In this document: in pieces, positions 16,638-24,864 of the stretch | Layout of the letters: the number at the start of each line of letters is the position of its first letter | Numbering within the stretch: position 1 is the stretch's first letter | Assembly (NCBI GenBank): GCA_002393575.1 | Contig: DGSN01000047.1 | Span: 15,496 to 77,630 of the forward strand | Direction: 5' to 3' | DNA from: Prevotellaceae bacterium UBA4361 | Lineage (GTDB): Bacteria > Bacteroidota > Bacteroidia > Bacteroidales > Bacteroidaceae | Length of the DNA stretch: 62,135 nucleotides | Notes under the pieces: model-generated | What the model was told of the DNA's origin: nothing | Databases searched by the model: none | What the model saw: the letters and a program-made list of their open reading frames with translations, nothing else | Made by a program: the position numbers and the translations under genes

Positions 16638-17117
16638 TCAGAATTTCTTCACACGAATATGACAGTAAGGTTCATCGCCCGTCTTGTCGTAGTAGTGCTG
16701 GTGGTAATCCTCAGCTTCCCAAAATTTCTCGGCTGGGCGCAACACTGTGTGTACTTCATATCCTTTTTGCCGAAGTATGTTGATGACTTTCTCAGCAGAC
16801 TGCTTCTGTTCCTCATCCAGATAGAAAATCTCGCTGCGGTATTGAGGTCCGAGGTCGGGACCGATGCCGTCGGTCTGTGCTGGGTCGTGGATTTCAAAGA
16901 AGAGTTTGCAAAGGTCTTCATAGCTCACAACCGCCTCGTCAAAATCCACACGGATGGCTTCCACGTGATGAGTGTTGTGTGCTTTCACTTCGGGATAAGT
17001 AGGATTCTGCTCTGGACCTCCCGTGTAACCCACTATGGTGTTGAGAACTCCCTGCTGACGTTGAAACTGATACTGAACGCCCCAAAAGCATCCAGCAGCA
17101 AATATGCCTGACTTCAT
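16638..17117 (-). CDS. msrA: Peptide-methionine (S)-S-oxide reductase
   Basis: A 159-residue MsrA. The catalytic motif GCFWGVQ is at residues 9-15, followed by VGYTGG, TYPEVKAHNTHH, a FFEIHDPAQTDGIGPDLGPQ region and the QHYYDKTGDE segment, all in the family order. The reductase repairs S-epimers of methionine sulfoxide with thioredoxin. The ATG at 17117 is used because a -7 box lies at 17143-17150 and the longer frame adds only basic leader sequence. It is a single-domain enzyme, not fused to MsrB as in many Bacteroidales. Divergent from the dus gene. Confidence 0.95.
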   Translation of the reverse strand: MKSGIFAAGCFWGVQYQFQRQQGVLNTIVGYTGGPEQNPTYPEVKAHNTHHVEAIRVDFDEAVVSYEDLCKLFFEIHDPAQTDGIGPDLGPQYRSEIFYLDEEQKQSAEKVINILRQKGYEVHTVLRPAEKFWEAEDYHQHYYDKTGDEPYCHIRVKKF

Positions 17118-17142
17118 AACTGTTTCTGTTAAAAATTTTTGA

Positions 17143-17150
17143 CAAAAGTA
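17143..17150 (-). promoter_or_regulatory. -7 box TACTTTTG (msrA, minus strand)
   Basis: Consensus -7 box 26 nt upstream of the msrA ATG. Confidence 0.6.
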
Positions 17151-17203
17151 CGAACAAACTGCAATAAATCCAAAGAATCGTCTTCTTTTTACGTGTTTTT
17201 CAC

Positions 17204-17212
17204 TATTTTTGC
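17204..17212 (+). promoter_or_regulatory. -7 box TATTTTTGC (dus operon)
   Basis: Consensus -7 box 33 nt upstream of the ATG at 17245, divergent from the msrA promoter. Confidence 0.65.
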
Positions 17213-17244
17213 ACATTCTCTAAAGCTATCTTCATTTCAAAAGA

Positions 17245-18162
17245 ATGCAAATTCATTTCGCACCTCTTCAAGGATATACAGACGACGTTTATCGTCGCAT
17301 TCACAACGAGTTAGTTGGTGGTGTGCTTTGCTACTACACTCCTTTCATGCGCATCGAAGGAGGCGGTGTGCGAGCAAAGGACTTGCGCGACATACGCCCT
17401 GAATGGAACCAAGGAGTGAATGTCGTTCCGCAGGTCATTGCCAACAGCCGAAAGGAATTCGACCGCCTTTGTGCCATCATCATTGAGAATAGCTACAAGC
17501 GCATTGACATCAACATGGGTTGCCCTTTTCCTCTCCAAACTCGACATGGCAGGGGATGCGGACTCTTGCAGCATCCCGACATCGTGGCAGAAATCATGGG
17601 GCGTGTGTCGGAACTCAGCGATCAAGGCGTTCAGTTTTCAGTCAAGCTCCGCCTGGGTTTGGAATCGGAAGAGGAATGTTTCAACGTCTTACCCTTGCTC
17701 AACAACACTCCCCTCTCCCACATCACGCTTCATCCTCGCCTTGCTTCACAACAATACAAAGGCGAGATACACCTTGATGCTTTCCGCAGATTTGCCAACG
17801 AATGTCATCACCCGCTCATTTACAATGGAGACCTGACAACATTTGAGGATTTGCAACGCATCGAAACTGAATTCCCCCAACTTTACGGCATGATGATTGG
17901 GCGCGGACTCTTGGCTCGTCCTTCATTGGCGAGAGAATACGCCGAAGGAAAAGAATGGACACTCGAACAGCGCATCCATCTCATCACACGAATGCATGCT
18001 CGCCTTCACGAGCACTATGCTTCTATCATTCCATCCGAAACGCAACTTCTCTCCAAGCTTCGTACTTTTTGGAACTTCATGGAGCCAACCTTCGGTCACA
18101 AGACCGTGAAGAAAATCCAAAAGGCTGGTAACCTCAAGAACTACCTCGCTGCCATTCCATAA
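17245..18162 (+). CDS. tRNA-dihydrouridine synthase
   Basis: A 305-residue FMN-dependent Dus-family TIM barrel. Seen in order: APLQGYTD at the N-terminus, VVPQVIAN, the catalytic-cysteine motif DINMGCPFP (about residue 88-96), SVKLRLG, ITLHPRLASQQYKG, YNGDLTT and MIGRGLLARP (phosphate-binding). These enzymes reduce specific uridines in tRNA. It is shorter than the usual 310-350 residues and the loop after GCP (LQTRHGRGCGLL) differs from the standard GxGAxLL, so it is a divergent branch, DusC-like in general form. The next gene starts 13 nt after its stop. Confidence 0.9.
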   Translation: MQIHFAPLQGYTDDVYRRIHNELVGGVLCYYTPFMRIEGGGVRAKDLRDIRPEWNQGVNVVPQVIANSRKEFDRLCAIIIENSYKRIDINMGCPFPLQTRHGRGCGLLQHPDIVAEIMGRVSELSDQGVQFSVKLRLGLESEEECFNVLPLLNNTPLSHITLHPRLASQQYKGEIHLDAFRRFANECHHPLIYNGDLTTFEDLQRIETEFPQLYGMMIGRGLLARPSLAREYAEGKEWTLEQRIHLITRMHARLHEHYASIIPSETQLLSKLRTFWNFMEPTFGHKTVKKIQKAGNLKNYLAAIP

Positions 18163-18175
18163 ACTCACCGACAAC

Positions 18176-19363
18176 ATGAAAACCGCTATCATCGGAGGAG
18201 GAGCGGCAGGCTTTTTCCTCGCCATCAATCTCAAGGAACAACTCCCGCAGATGCAAGTTGACATCTTCGAGAAAGGGAAACGCGTGCTTCGGAAGGTGGA
18301 AGTGAGCGGAGGCGGACGATGCAACTGCACCAACACCTTCGCGGAGGTCAGCGACTTGAGTCAAGTCTATCCACGAGGGCACCGCTTGTTGAAACGACTT
18401 TTCCAACAGTTTTCGCCACAAGATGCCTATCAGTGGTTTGAACAACATGGAGTGGCACTAACCATCCAACCCGACCAATGTGTTTTTCCTCTCTCGCAGG
18501 ATTCCCACACCATCATCCAACTCTTCCTTTCGCTTTGCAAAAAGCATCATATCCGCATCATCACCGAGAGGAATATCAGCACATTAGAAGAACTCGACGA
18601 CTACGACTTCATTGCCATCACCACAGGAGGAAGCACAACATCTTCTCTTCAATGGCTCAAAGTATTGGGACATGCCATCGAAATGCCCATTCCTTCTCTG
18701 TTCACTTTCGAAATTGAGAAAAGCAGCCAACTGACAACGCTCATGGGCACTGTGGTGGAAACTGCCACTATTCAGATTCCCAGCACGAAATTCAAGGCAA
18801 ACGGTCCACTACTCATCACGCATTGGGGCGTGAGTGGACCTGCCACGCTCCGTCTGTCGAGCTATGCTGCTCGTTGGCTCTACGAACACAACTACCAATC
18901 TCCTCTCAGCATCAACTGGCTCAGTCTGAACGAGGACGAAGTGCAAGCCCTTCTCAGCCAAATGTTCCAAGAGAATGCCCACAAGCAAGTGCAGAACTGC
19001 CATCCCGCAGCTTTGCCTCAACGTCTGTGGGAACATCTCACACTTCGTTCCTTGAAAGGCTCGATTGAGAAACGATGCAGCGAGCTAAACAAGAAAGAAC
19101 TCAACAGGCTTATCAACACCCTCGTGAATGATAGTTATAACATCGTGGGGCGCGCTAATTTCAAAGACGAATTCGTCACTTGCGGCGGCATTTCACTCTC
19201 CAGCATCCATCCCAACACCCTCGAAAGCAAACACCGCCCCAACTTGTTCTTTGCCGGCGAAGTGCTCGACATCGATGGTGTGACCGGAGGCTTCAACTTC
19301 CAAGCAGCCTGGACCACTGCCCACACCGTTGCCTCTGCCATCTGCGCAAAGGCATCAATCTAA
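18176..19363 (+). CDS. HI0933/BaiN-family flavoprotein (YhiN-like)
   Basis: A 395-residue FAD-binding protein. It has the N-terminal dinucleotide motif IIGGGAAGFFLA (residues 5-16), the family signature VSGGGRCNCTN (about 43-53), a middle domain (about 195-335) and the C-terminal FAD-closing motif LFFAGEVLDIDGVTGGFNFQ. Biochemical role is poorly known for most members; BaiN takes part in bile-acid 7-dehydroxylation, while YhiN is of unknown function. Here it follows the dus gene by 13 nt and shares its promoter and terminator, so a housekeeping redox role is more likely than bile-acid metabolism. Confidence 0.88.
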   Translation: MKTAIIGGGAAGFFLAINLKEQLPQMQVDIFEKGKRVLRKVEVSGGGRCNCTNTFAEVSDLSQVYPRGHRLLKRLFQQFSPQDAYQWFEQHGVALTIQPDQCVFPLSQDSHTIIQLFLSLCKKHHIRIITERNISTLEELDDYDFIAITTGGSTTSSLQWLKVLGHAIEMPIPSLFTFEIEKSSQLTTLMGTVVETATIQIPSTKFKANGPLLITHWGVSGPATLRLSSYAARWLYEHNYQSPLSINWLSLNEDEVQALLSQMFQENAHKQVQNCHPAALPQRLWEHLTLRSLKGSIEKRCSELNKKELNRLINTLVNDSYNIVGRANFKDEFVTCGGISLSSIHPNTLESKHRPNLFFAGEVLDIDGVTGGFNFQAAWTTAHTVASAICAKASI

Positions 19364-19380
19364 TACTCCATTCATCACAC

Positions 19381-19418
19381 ACAAAGGTCAAGTCCCTGCC
19401 AAGAGACTTGACCTTTGT
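19381..19418. terminator. Bidirectional terminator
   Basis: Perfect 14-bp stem (19381-19394 with 19405-19418, ACAAAGGTCAAGTC), 10-nt loop, between the flavoprotein gene and the convergent rha operon. Confidence 0.8.
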
Positions 19419-19449
19419 GCGTTTTGCACTTCGTTTTCACGTAGAACGA

Positions 19450-20271
19450 TTAGCAAGGGCGTTTCTTAGGAAGATGGAACACGTCCTGCACTTCCTTCAT
19501 GGCCTCGTCTGTCATGCCTTCAGGCTCGAAGCCCATACTCTTGGCGCGCAGATAGATGGTGGCAGCCTTGTTGAGCACATCCGCCTGGTCGAAGGCATCC
19601 ATGATGTCAACACCCACGGCACAAATGCCATGTTTTTCCCACATCACCACATCGTAGTCCTTGATTTGCTCAAGCGTTGCGTCAGCCAACTTCACGGAGC
19701 CAGGCAGTTCGTAAGGAACGATGCCGAGACCGAGTGGAGCGAAAGCCAGTGTCTCAGGAATCATTGACCACAGAATCTTTGTCATCACATCCTTCTTCAG
19801 CATGGCTGGATTGTGGCTCATGGCAACGAGTTCGATAGGGTGCGTGTGTAAACTTGCCTTGTACTTACTGCCCGAACCAATCAGGTAGTCGTGCATGGAA
19901 AGATGAGAAGGCAGCTCGCTGGTTGGCATCACCACTTCGTCAGCGATAATCACGTAGCTGGCACAGTCTGGCAGAATGCGGATGATACTACCGTTCTGCA
20001 TAGGCCAACGAGCCAAGTCGCGCATACGTTTGCCCGTTCCCTTGCAATAGAAATAGCAGTCCTTGATGTTTGGAAGAGTGGTTCCAATCTGAATCACATC
20101 CGAAATAGCAGGCATCGCCTTAATTTCATCATCCACATGCTCGGTGATGTTCACGGTGATGTTACCACCGTTACGCTCAGCCCAACCTTTTTTCCACAAA
20201 TATCCAGCCACTTCTGCCACCTGCATAACGGTAGCTTCCAGTCCTGGACGATTGTCTAATATACTTTTCAT
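19450..20271 (-). CDS. rhaD: Rhamnulose-1-phosphate aldolase
   Basis: A 273-residue class II aldolase. GWAERNGGNITVN near the N-terminus and the zinc-site sequences ASLHTHPIELVAMSH and WEKHGICAVG match RhaD; length also fits RhaD rather than the shorter FucA (about 215). It splits L-rhamnulose 1-phosphate into dihydroxyacetone phosphate and L-lactaldehyde. The ATG at 20271 (MKSILDNRP) is chosen over a non-ATG codon upstream. Last gene of the rhamnose operon, 24 nt after the permease gene. The lactaldehyde is probably oxidised by AldA, encoded 32 kb away. Confidence 0.93.
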   Translation of the reverse strand: MKSILDNRPGLEATVMQVAEVAGYLWKKGWAERNGGNITVNITEHVDDEIKAMPAISDVIQIGTTLPNIKDCYFYCKGTGKRMRDLARWPMQNGSIIRILPDCASYVIIADEVVMPTSELPSHLSMHDYLIGSGSKYKASLHTHPIELVAMSHNPAMLKKDVMTKILWSMIPETLAFAPLGLGIVPYELPGSVKLADATLEQIKDYDVVMWEKHGICAVGVDIMDAFDQADVLNKAATIYLRAKSMGFEPEGMTDEAMKEVQDVFHLPKKRPC

Positions 20272-20295
20272 AAATGTTTTATATTTCAATTTTTA

Positions 20296-21633
20296 TTAAT
20301 AGTTATCTCCATAACGCTCTTTGGTAATCGTGTCGAGCGACTTTCCACGAGTGACAGGTGCTCCGATGACTCCCACAATCAGCGAAATGAGCAGAAGGGC
20401 AATCATGCAGTAAGCAGCCAAGGTGAAGCCCTCACCGTTCTCTCCATAGATGTAAGTGAAGATGAGTCCCCACACAGCCGAGAGTCCACGGACAATAAAG
20501 AACATCAGACCCTGAGCACCAGCACGGAACTTGGCAGGGAACAATTCACTGCCCCACAATGCGTAGAACACTTGCACGGAGCAACCGTTGTTGATACCCC
20601 AAAGGATGGTGAACACCCAGAGCCAAACGAGGTTGTTGACTCCAATGCCCACAATGATGAACCATGCGCTGAGGGCACACAGCAGACCGAAGACATAGAA
20701 GAAGCGATGAGCCACCTTATCCACAAAATGGGAGATGATGAAAGTGGTAGCTACAACAACAGCCCAACTGATGCAACTGAGCATATTAGCATCCTTGTTG
20801 CTCATGCCGCCTGCCGATTCGTAGATATGTGGCTGGAAGAAACCCATCACCGATGCCACGAGATTCCACGTCAGATAGATGGTAGCCAAGAAGATGACCG
20901 TCTTCACGGCAATCTTGTTCTGGAACAGCACCTTGATGTTATCGATGAGTCCTGTCTGCTTGCCCGAAGCCTTCTGAGCTTCAAACTCGGCACTCTCCTG
21001 AAGTTTGCGTTGCAGATTCCAAGCAATGAACGCCACCACAAAGAGGGAGAAGAACACCACGCGCGAACTGAACACATTCACGGCTCCTTCGCTCAGATTG
21101 CTGCCACCAATCGAGTGAGCCAACGACTCCACCCAATCGAACAGGTAACCTCCTGGAGCAAAAAGCATACCCAACAAGAGGATGCACATAGGACCAACGC
21201 CCCACGACATCTGAGAGATGCAGATGTTACGCCCACGGTTATGCACCTCAGAACTCTCTGAAATGTATGTCCAAGATGCTGGCACACCGACACCTACGGA
21301 AATACCCGTGAAGAGGAAACCTGTCAGCAGCATAGGGAAATTGACGGAGCACATAATCAGTGCCACACCGAACATATAGACCAGCAGGTTGTACGTGAAG
21401 ATGAACTTACGACCGTACTTGTCAGCCAAGAAACCACCGATGATGGCACCGATGGCTGCGCCCAAGCAGTTGGCACTGATGAAGTTGAGCCAACCCAAAT
21501 GCAACTCCGACAAACCCAAGTAGTTCTGCCAAAGTGTCAGTCCACTGGCACCAGCCACGATGGCTCCAGCATCGAGATAATTATTGAGAGACACGGCAAG
21601 CGTGCTCCTCAAACTGCCTTTGTTATTTGCCAT
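20296..21633 (-). CDS. MFS sugar permease of the rhamnose operon
   Basis: A 445-residue major-facilitator protein with about twelve membrane helices and the loop motif GGFLADKYGRKF. It lies between the isomerase and aldolase genes with short spacers (33 and 24 nt), so it is very probably the L-rhamnose importer. It belongs to the sugar-porter/metabolite MFS type, not to the RhaT drug/metabolite-type fold of enterobacteria. A long soluble loop (about 200-235) separates the two halves. Function rests on operon context. Confidence 0.85.
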   Translation of the reverse strand: MANNKGSLRSTLAVSLNNYLDAGAIVAGASGLTLWQNYLGLSELHLGWLNFISANCLGAAIGAIIGGFLADKYGRKFIFTYNLLVYMFGVALIMCSVNFPMLLTGFLFTGISVGVGVPASWTYISESSEVHNRGRNICISQMSWGVGPMCILLLGMLFAPGGYLFDWVESLAHSIGGSNLSEGAVNVFSSRVVFFSLFVVAFIAWNLQRKLQESAEFEAQKASGKQTGLIDNIKVLFQNKIAVKTVIFLATIYLTWNLVASVMGFFQPHIYESAGGMSNKDANMLSCISWAVVVATTFIISHFVDKVAHRFFYVFGLLCALSAWFIIVGIGVNNLVWLWVFTILWGINNGCSVQVFYALWGSELFPAKFRAGAQGLMFFIVRGLSAVWGLIFTYIYGENGEGFTLAAYCMIALLLISLIVGVIGAPVTRGKSLDTITKERYGDNY

Positions 21634-21666
21634 TATTCTTTCGGGATTATGTGAGTGAAAGCTACC

Positions 21667-23097
21667 TTAACGGCAAACCACGTCGCATTCGATATTCAGG
21701 ATTTTTGCCACCTTCAGAATCGTGTCGATGTGGTGTCCCACAGCAGCAGCCATGTGGTGAGTAGGGCCTGCCTCGCTCCATTTGTTGACGAACTCACGGC
21801 ATGGCAACGAGAACTTCGTGCGCATGTTCGTGTCGCCAAACATGAAGATAGGACCTTCTTCGTTCACGCCCTCAGCAGCAACAAATTTGAACACACCGTT
21901 CTTGTCCTGCGTAATTGCCAAGTAAGTCACAGGACCCGTAGGAGGATAGAACTGAGTGAGATAACCACCGCCAGTCTTGCCGTGGAACACAGGCACAATC
22001 TTCATGGTTGGCTTGTGAGCCTGCGAGATGTCGAAGTCGCCCGAACCCGAGTGACCGATAATGCAGATGTCCTTAGGGAAGTCGATGCTATACATTTCGG
22101 CAAGCGTACCAGTGCCGCTTATGGTCTTCAGAATCGACATTGCCATAGCCACCTTCATGTCGCCCTCCACAGCACATGCCGTGTGCTGCTTGATGAGCAT
22201 GGAGAATGCAGGGATGAGCATCGAGTCGAGCTTGCCAGCCACACCCTGTGCAAAACCAGCGTAGTGGGAAGCAATCATACCCAGTTTCTCTTCCTTCACC
22301 CACTGTTCGAAAGCAACCACATATTTCGCCATGTCCCAAACCTTCTCGATGGTGCCACCACCTTCAATTTCGAACGTGTCGAGAATGTCCTGCGCCTTGG
22401 CTTTGATAGCCTCCTCGTCAGTGATGTTGTCGGCAATCGCCCACATCTGTTCCCAGTCGAACTGCTTCGTATAGACAAACATACGATGGTAGAGGTTTGT
22501 CTCATCGATGTAGAGGTCCATCATGCCTGGATAAGGACGGCCAATCTGTGCAATGTTCGTGTCGCGGAAACGACGGCGCACCTGTGCTGCACGACACCAG
22601 TCCTCAATTTCCTTCTGAACCTCAGGGTCGCCACCTTCCACCACGCCTGTGATGACTGCCGAGCGCTTGCCAGCACGGTTCAAGTCTGCCACCATCTCGC
22701 CGATGGCACCGCAAGCATACAGTTCACCTAACCACGTAGGGATGTCAGTCTTTGCATAGTCGGGAGCCAATTTCTTCTGCACATTCACAATCACCACTGG
22801 CACATCGAGGTCGCGCACAGCTGGCAACATATTATAAGAGGTGCAGTAGGTGAGCATCTGCAAGATGACCAAATCAACGTCCGCTGCACGGAACTTGTCG
22901 CCAGCAGCCATCGACTGCTCCTTGGTCGTCACCATACCGCCGTCAACCACCTCGATGGTGTCAGGCAGAGTTTTCTTGAAAGCTGCATACTGTGCCTCAA
23001 ACTCTGGAACGAGTTGAGGGAACTGTGGAAGATAAGCTTGCAGGGCAATGGAGAACACGCCAACCCTTGCTTTGGTTTCTACTAATGGTTTGCTCAT
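21667..23097 (-). CDS. AraA/FucI-fold sugar isomerase, probable L-rhamnose isomerase
   Basis: A 476-residue protein of the L-fucose/L-arabinose isomerase superfamily. Metal-site sequences are visible: EGD in CAVEGDMKVAMAM, Glu in GTLAEMYSIDF, His in IIGHSGSGDFD, and the C-terminal GPTHHMAAAVGHH. It sits exactly where RhaA is expected, between kinase and permease genes of the rhamnose operon, but RhaA proteins are about 420-residue xylose-isomerase-type barrels with no resemblance to this. The parsimonious reading is that this unrelated isomerase converts L-rhamnose to L-rhamnulose. It could instead accept a related 6-deoxy sugar or L-arabinose. Family firm, substrate inferred. Confidence 0.85.
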   Translation of the reverse strand: MSKPLVETKARVGVFSIALQAYLPQFPQLVPEFEAQYAAFKKTLPDTIEVVDGGMVTTKEQSMAAGDKFRAADVDLVILQMLTYCTSYNMLPAVRDLDVPVVIVNVQKKLAPDYAKTDIPTWLGELYACGAIGEMVADLNRAGKRSAVITGVVEGGDPEVQKEIEDWCRAAQVRRRFRDTNIAQIGRPYPGMMDLYIDETNLYHRMFVYTKQFDWEQMWAIADNITDEEAIKAKAQDILDTFEIEGGGTIEKVWDMAKYVVAFEQWVKEEKLGMIASHYAGFAQGVAGKLDSMLIPAFSMLIKQHTACAVEGDMKVAMAMSILKTISGTGTLAEMYSIDFPKDICIIGHSGSGDFDISQAHKPTMKIVPVFHGKTGGGYLTQFYPPTGPVTYLAITQDKNGVFKFVAAEGVNEEGPIFMFGDTNMRTKFSLPCREFVNKWSEAGPTHHMAAAVGHHIDTILKVAKILNIECDVVCR

Positions 23098-23100
23098 GTT

Positions 23101-23205
23101 ATTTTAAGTTTTTAAGTTGATAAGTTTTTAAGTTTTTGAGTTTTGTCCTTTGTACTTTGTCCTTTGTACTTTGTCCTTTGTACTTTGTCCTTTGTACTTT
23201 GTCCT
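23101..23205. repeat. TAAGTTTT octamers and TTTGTAC/CTTTGTC heptamers inside the rha operon
   Basis: The kinase-isomerase spacer is made entirely of repeats: five 8-mers TAAGTTTT/TGAGTTTT (23103-23144), then about eight 7-mers alternating CTTTGTC and CTTTGTA up to the kinase stop codon. It leaves no room for a promoter. Confidence 0.8.
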
Positions 23206-23207
23206 TT

Positions 23208-24710
23208 TCAGCACACCTCTAAGTATCTCTTGTACGCCTCTTCCCACGCCTCGGTGTCCTGAGGTTCGTAAGTCTTCATGTCGATAGAATTAGAGATGAT
23301 ACTGCGCATTTCGAACATGTCGCTCACCAGTCCAGCAGCCTTGGCTTGAAGCATGATATTGCCAATGGCAGTGCCTTCCACTGGACCTGTCACCACAGGA
23401 ATGCCGATGGAATTGGCAGCAAACTGCATCAGGTGCTGGTTGTAAGTGCCACCACCAATCACGTGCAGTTTCTCAATGCTGAACGGAGCCAACTCCTTCA
23501 GATAGCCTAACACCTGACGGTAGCGCATCGCCAAACTCTCAAAAATACAACGGGCAATCTGCTTGTAGCCCTGTGGCACAGGCTGGTTCGTTTCCTTGCA
23601 ATAGTTCTGAATCGCCTCCACCATATTGGCAGGGTTGGCAAAGCAAGCTGCATCAGGGTTGATGAACGAACGGAATGCAGGAGCATCCATCGCATCCGCA
23701 TTCACCACGTTCACATTCGTTGGCACTTCGTTGCCCAAGTCGTCCTTCTGACCTGCGTCAGCCCACTCCTTGCGACTACGCTCCAACAGCCACATGCCAC
23801 AAATGTTCTTCAAGAAACGAGTCGTGCCTTCAATGCCGCCTTCGTTCGTGAAATTATACTGGAAACTCTTTTCGTTGATGATGGCTTCCTTCGTCTCGAT
23901 GCCGAGCAGCGACCACGTTCCGCAACTCAGGTAAGCAAAGCGTTCGTTCTGTGCAGGCACGGCAGCCACAGCAGCACCCGTGTCATGACCAGCCACAGCC
24001 ACCACAGGAACAGCGCCCAGTCCCGTCATCTTCTGCACCTCAGGCGTGAGCGTATCCACCACCTCGCCTGGATTCACATAGCGACCAAACTGGCTTTCCT
24101 TCAGTCCAATCACGCTGATGAGTTCCTCGTCAATCTTCTTCGTGACAGGATTGAGCATCTGGCTCGTGGAAAGCACCGTGTATTCACACACAGCCTCACC
24201 CGTCAGCATATACATCAGTGCATCAGGAATGAAGAGAATCTTTTTCGCACCTTCAAGCGCAGAGTCGTTGTTGCGACGCAGCGTAGCAAGTTGGAAAAGC
24301 GAATTGAAGTTCATGAACTGGATGCCCGTCTTCTCATAGACCACTTCCTTCGGCACGAGCTTGAAGTATTCCTCCATCGCACCCTCCGTGTGAGGGTCGC
24401 GGTAGCAATACGGATTGCGCAGGATGCCACCATCCCGACCCACAATCACGAAGTCGCAGCCCCAAGTGTCAATGCCAATCGAAGTCACCTCGATGCCTTC
24501 GTTGGCAACCACCTTCAAGCCACGGATAATCTCGTTGTAGAGCGCATAGATGTCCCAGAAGAAATGGCCTCCCGTCTCGATGATATTGTTTGGGAAGCGC
24601 GTCAACTCACGTTGCTCCAACTTGCCATTGACAATACTGCCCAAGATGGTGCGTCCACTGGTGGCACCTAAGTCAACAGCAAATATATTCACGGTTTTTG
24701 TGTTACTCAT
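23208..24710 (-). CDS. rhaB: Rhamnulokinase
   Basis: A 500-residue FGGY-family kinase. AVDLGATSGR at the N-terminus, GHFFWDIYALYNEI, TWGCDFV, VAGHDTGAAVAAVPA, LSCGTWSLLG and the C-terminal IGGGTYNQHLMQFAANSIG match RhaB closely. It phosphorylates L-rhamnulose with ATP. First gene of the operon: the promoter has a -7 box at 24774-24782 with a TTG element about 19 bp further upstream. Confidence 0.94.
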   Translation of the reverse strand: MSNTKTVNIFAVDLGATSGRTILGSIVNGKLEQRELTRFPNNIIETGGHFFWDIYALYNEIIRGLKVVANEGIEVTSIGIDTWGCDFVIVGRDGGILRNPYCYRDPHTEGAMEEYFKLVPKEVVYEKTGIQFMNFNSLFQLATLRRNNDSALEGAKKILFIPDALMYMLTGEAVCEYTVLSTSQMLNPVTKKIDEELISVIGLKESQFGRYVNPGEVVDTLTPEVQKMTGLGAVPVVAVAGHDTGAAVAAVPAQNERFAYLSCGTWSLLGIETKEAIINEKSFQYNFTNEGGIEGTTRFLKNICGMWLLERSRKEWADAGQKDDLGNEVPTNVNVVNADAMDAPAFRSFINPDAACFANPANMVEAIQNYCKETNQPVPQGYKQIARCIFESLAMRYRQVLGYLKELAPFSIEKLHVIGGGTYNQHLMQFAANSIGIPVVTGPVEGTAIGNIMLQAKAAGLVSDMFEMRSIISNSIDMKTYEPQDTEAWEEAYKRYLEVC

Positions 24711-24773
24711 TTTGTTAGGTATTATTATAGTTGTTTCAGAAAAAGCGGTTCGATGTCACGTCAGAACTATTCT

Positions 24774-24782
24774 GCAAAATTA
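24774..24782 (-). promoter_or_regulatory. -7 box TAATTTTGC (rha operon, minus strand)
   Basis: Consensus -7 box 64 nt upstream of the rhaB ATG, with a TTTTG element at the expected -33 distance. On the promoter-distal flank the 8-mer CACGTCAG occurs both here (24757-24764) and upstream of the GPH symporter gene (about 1692-1699); too short to call an operator. Confidence 0.6.
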
Positions 24783-24864
24783 CATTTTTTCCATCGAAAA
24801 CAAAATTCTTCCACCTTTTTTCTTCCTTCCAACCACCTATTTCGCACAAAAATCCATGTTCAAA

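Noticed and set aside
21667..23097. Naming the isomerase rhaA or araA
   Set aside because: The fold excludes RhaA and the operon excludes a simple arabinose role, so no gene symbol is given.
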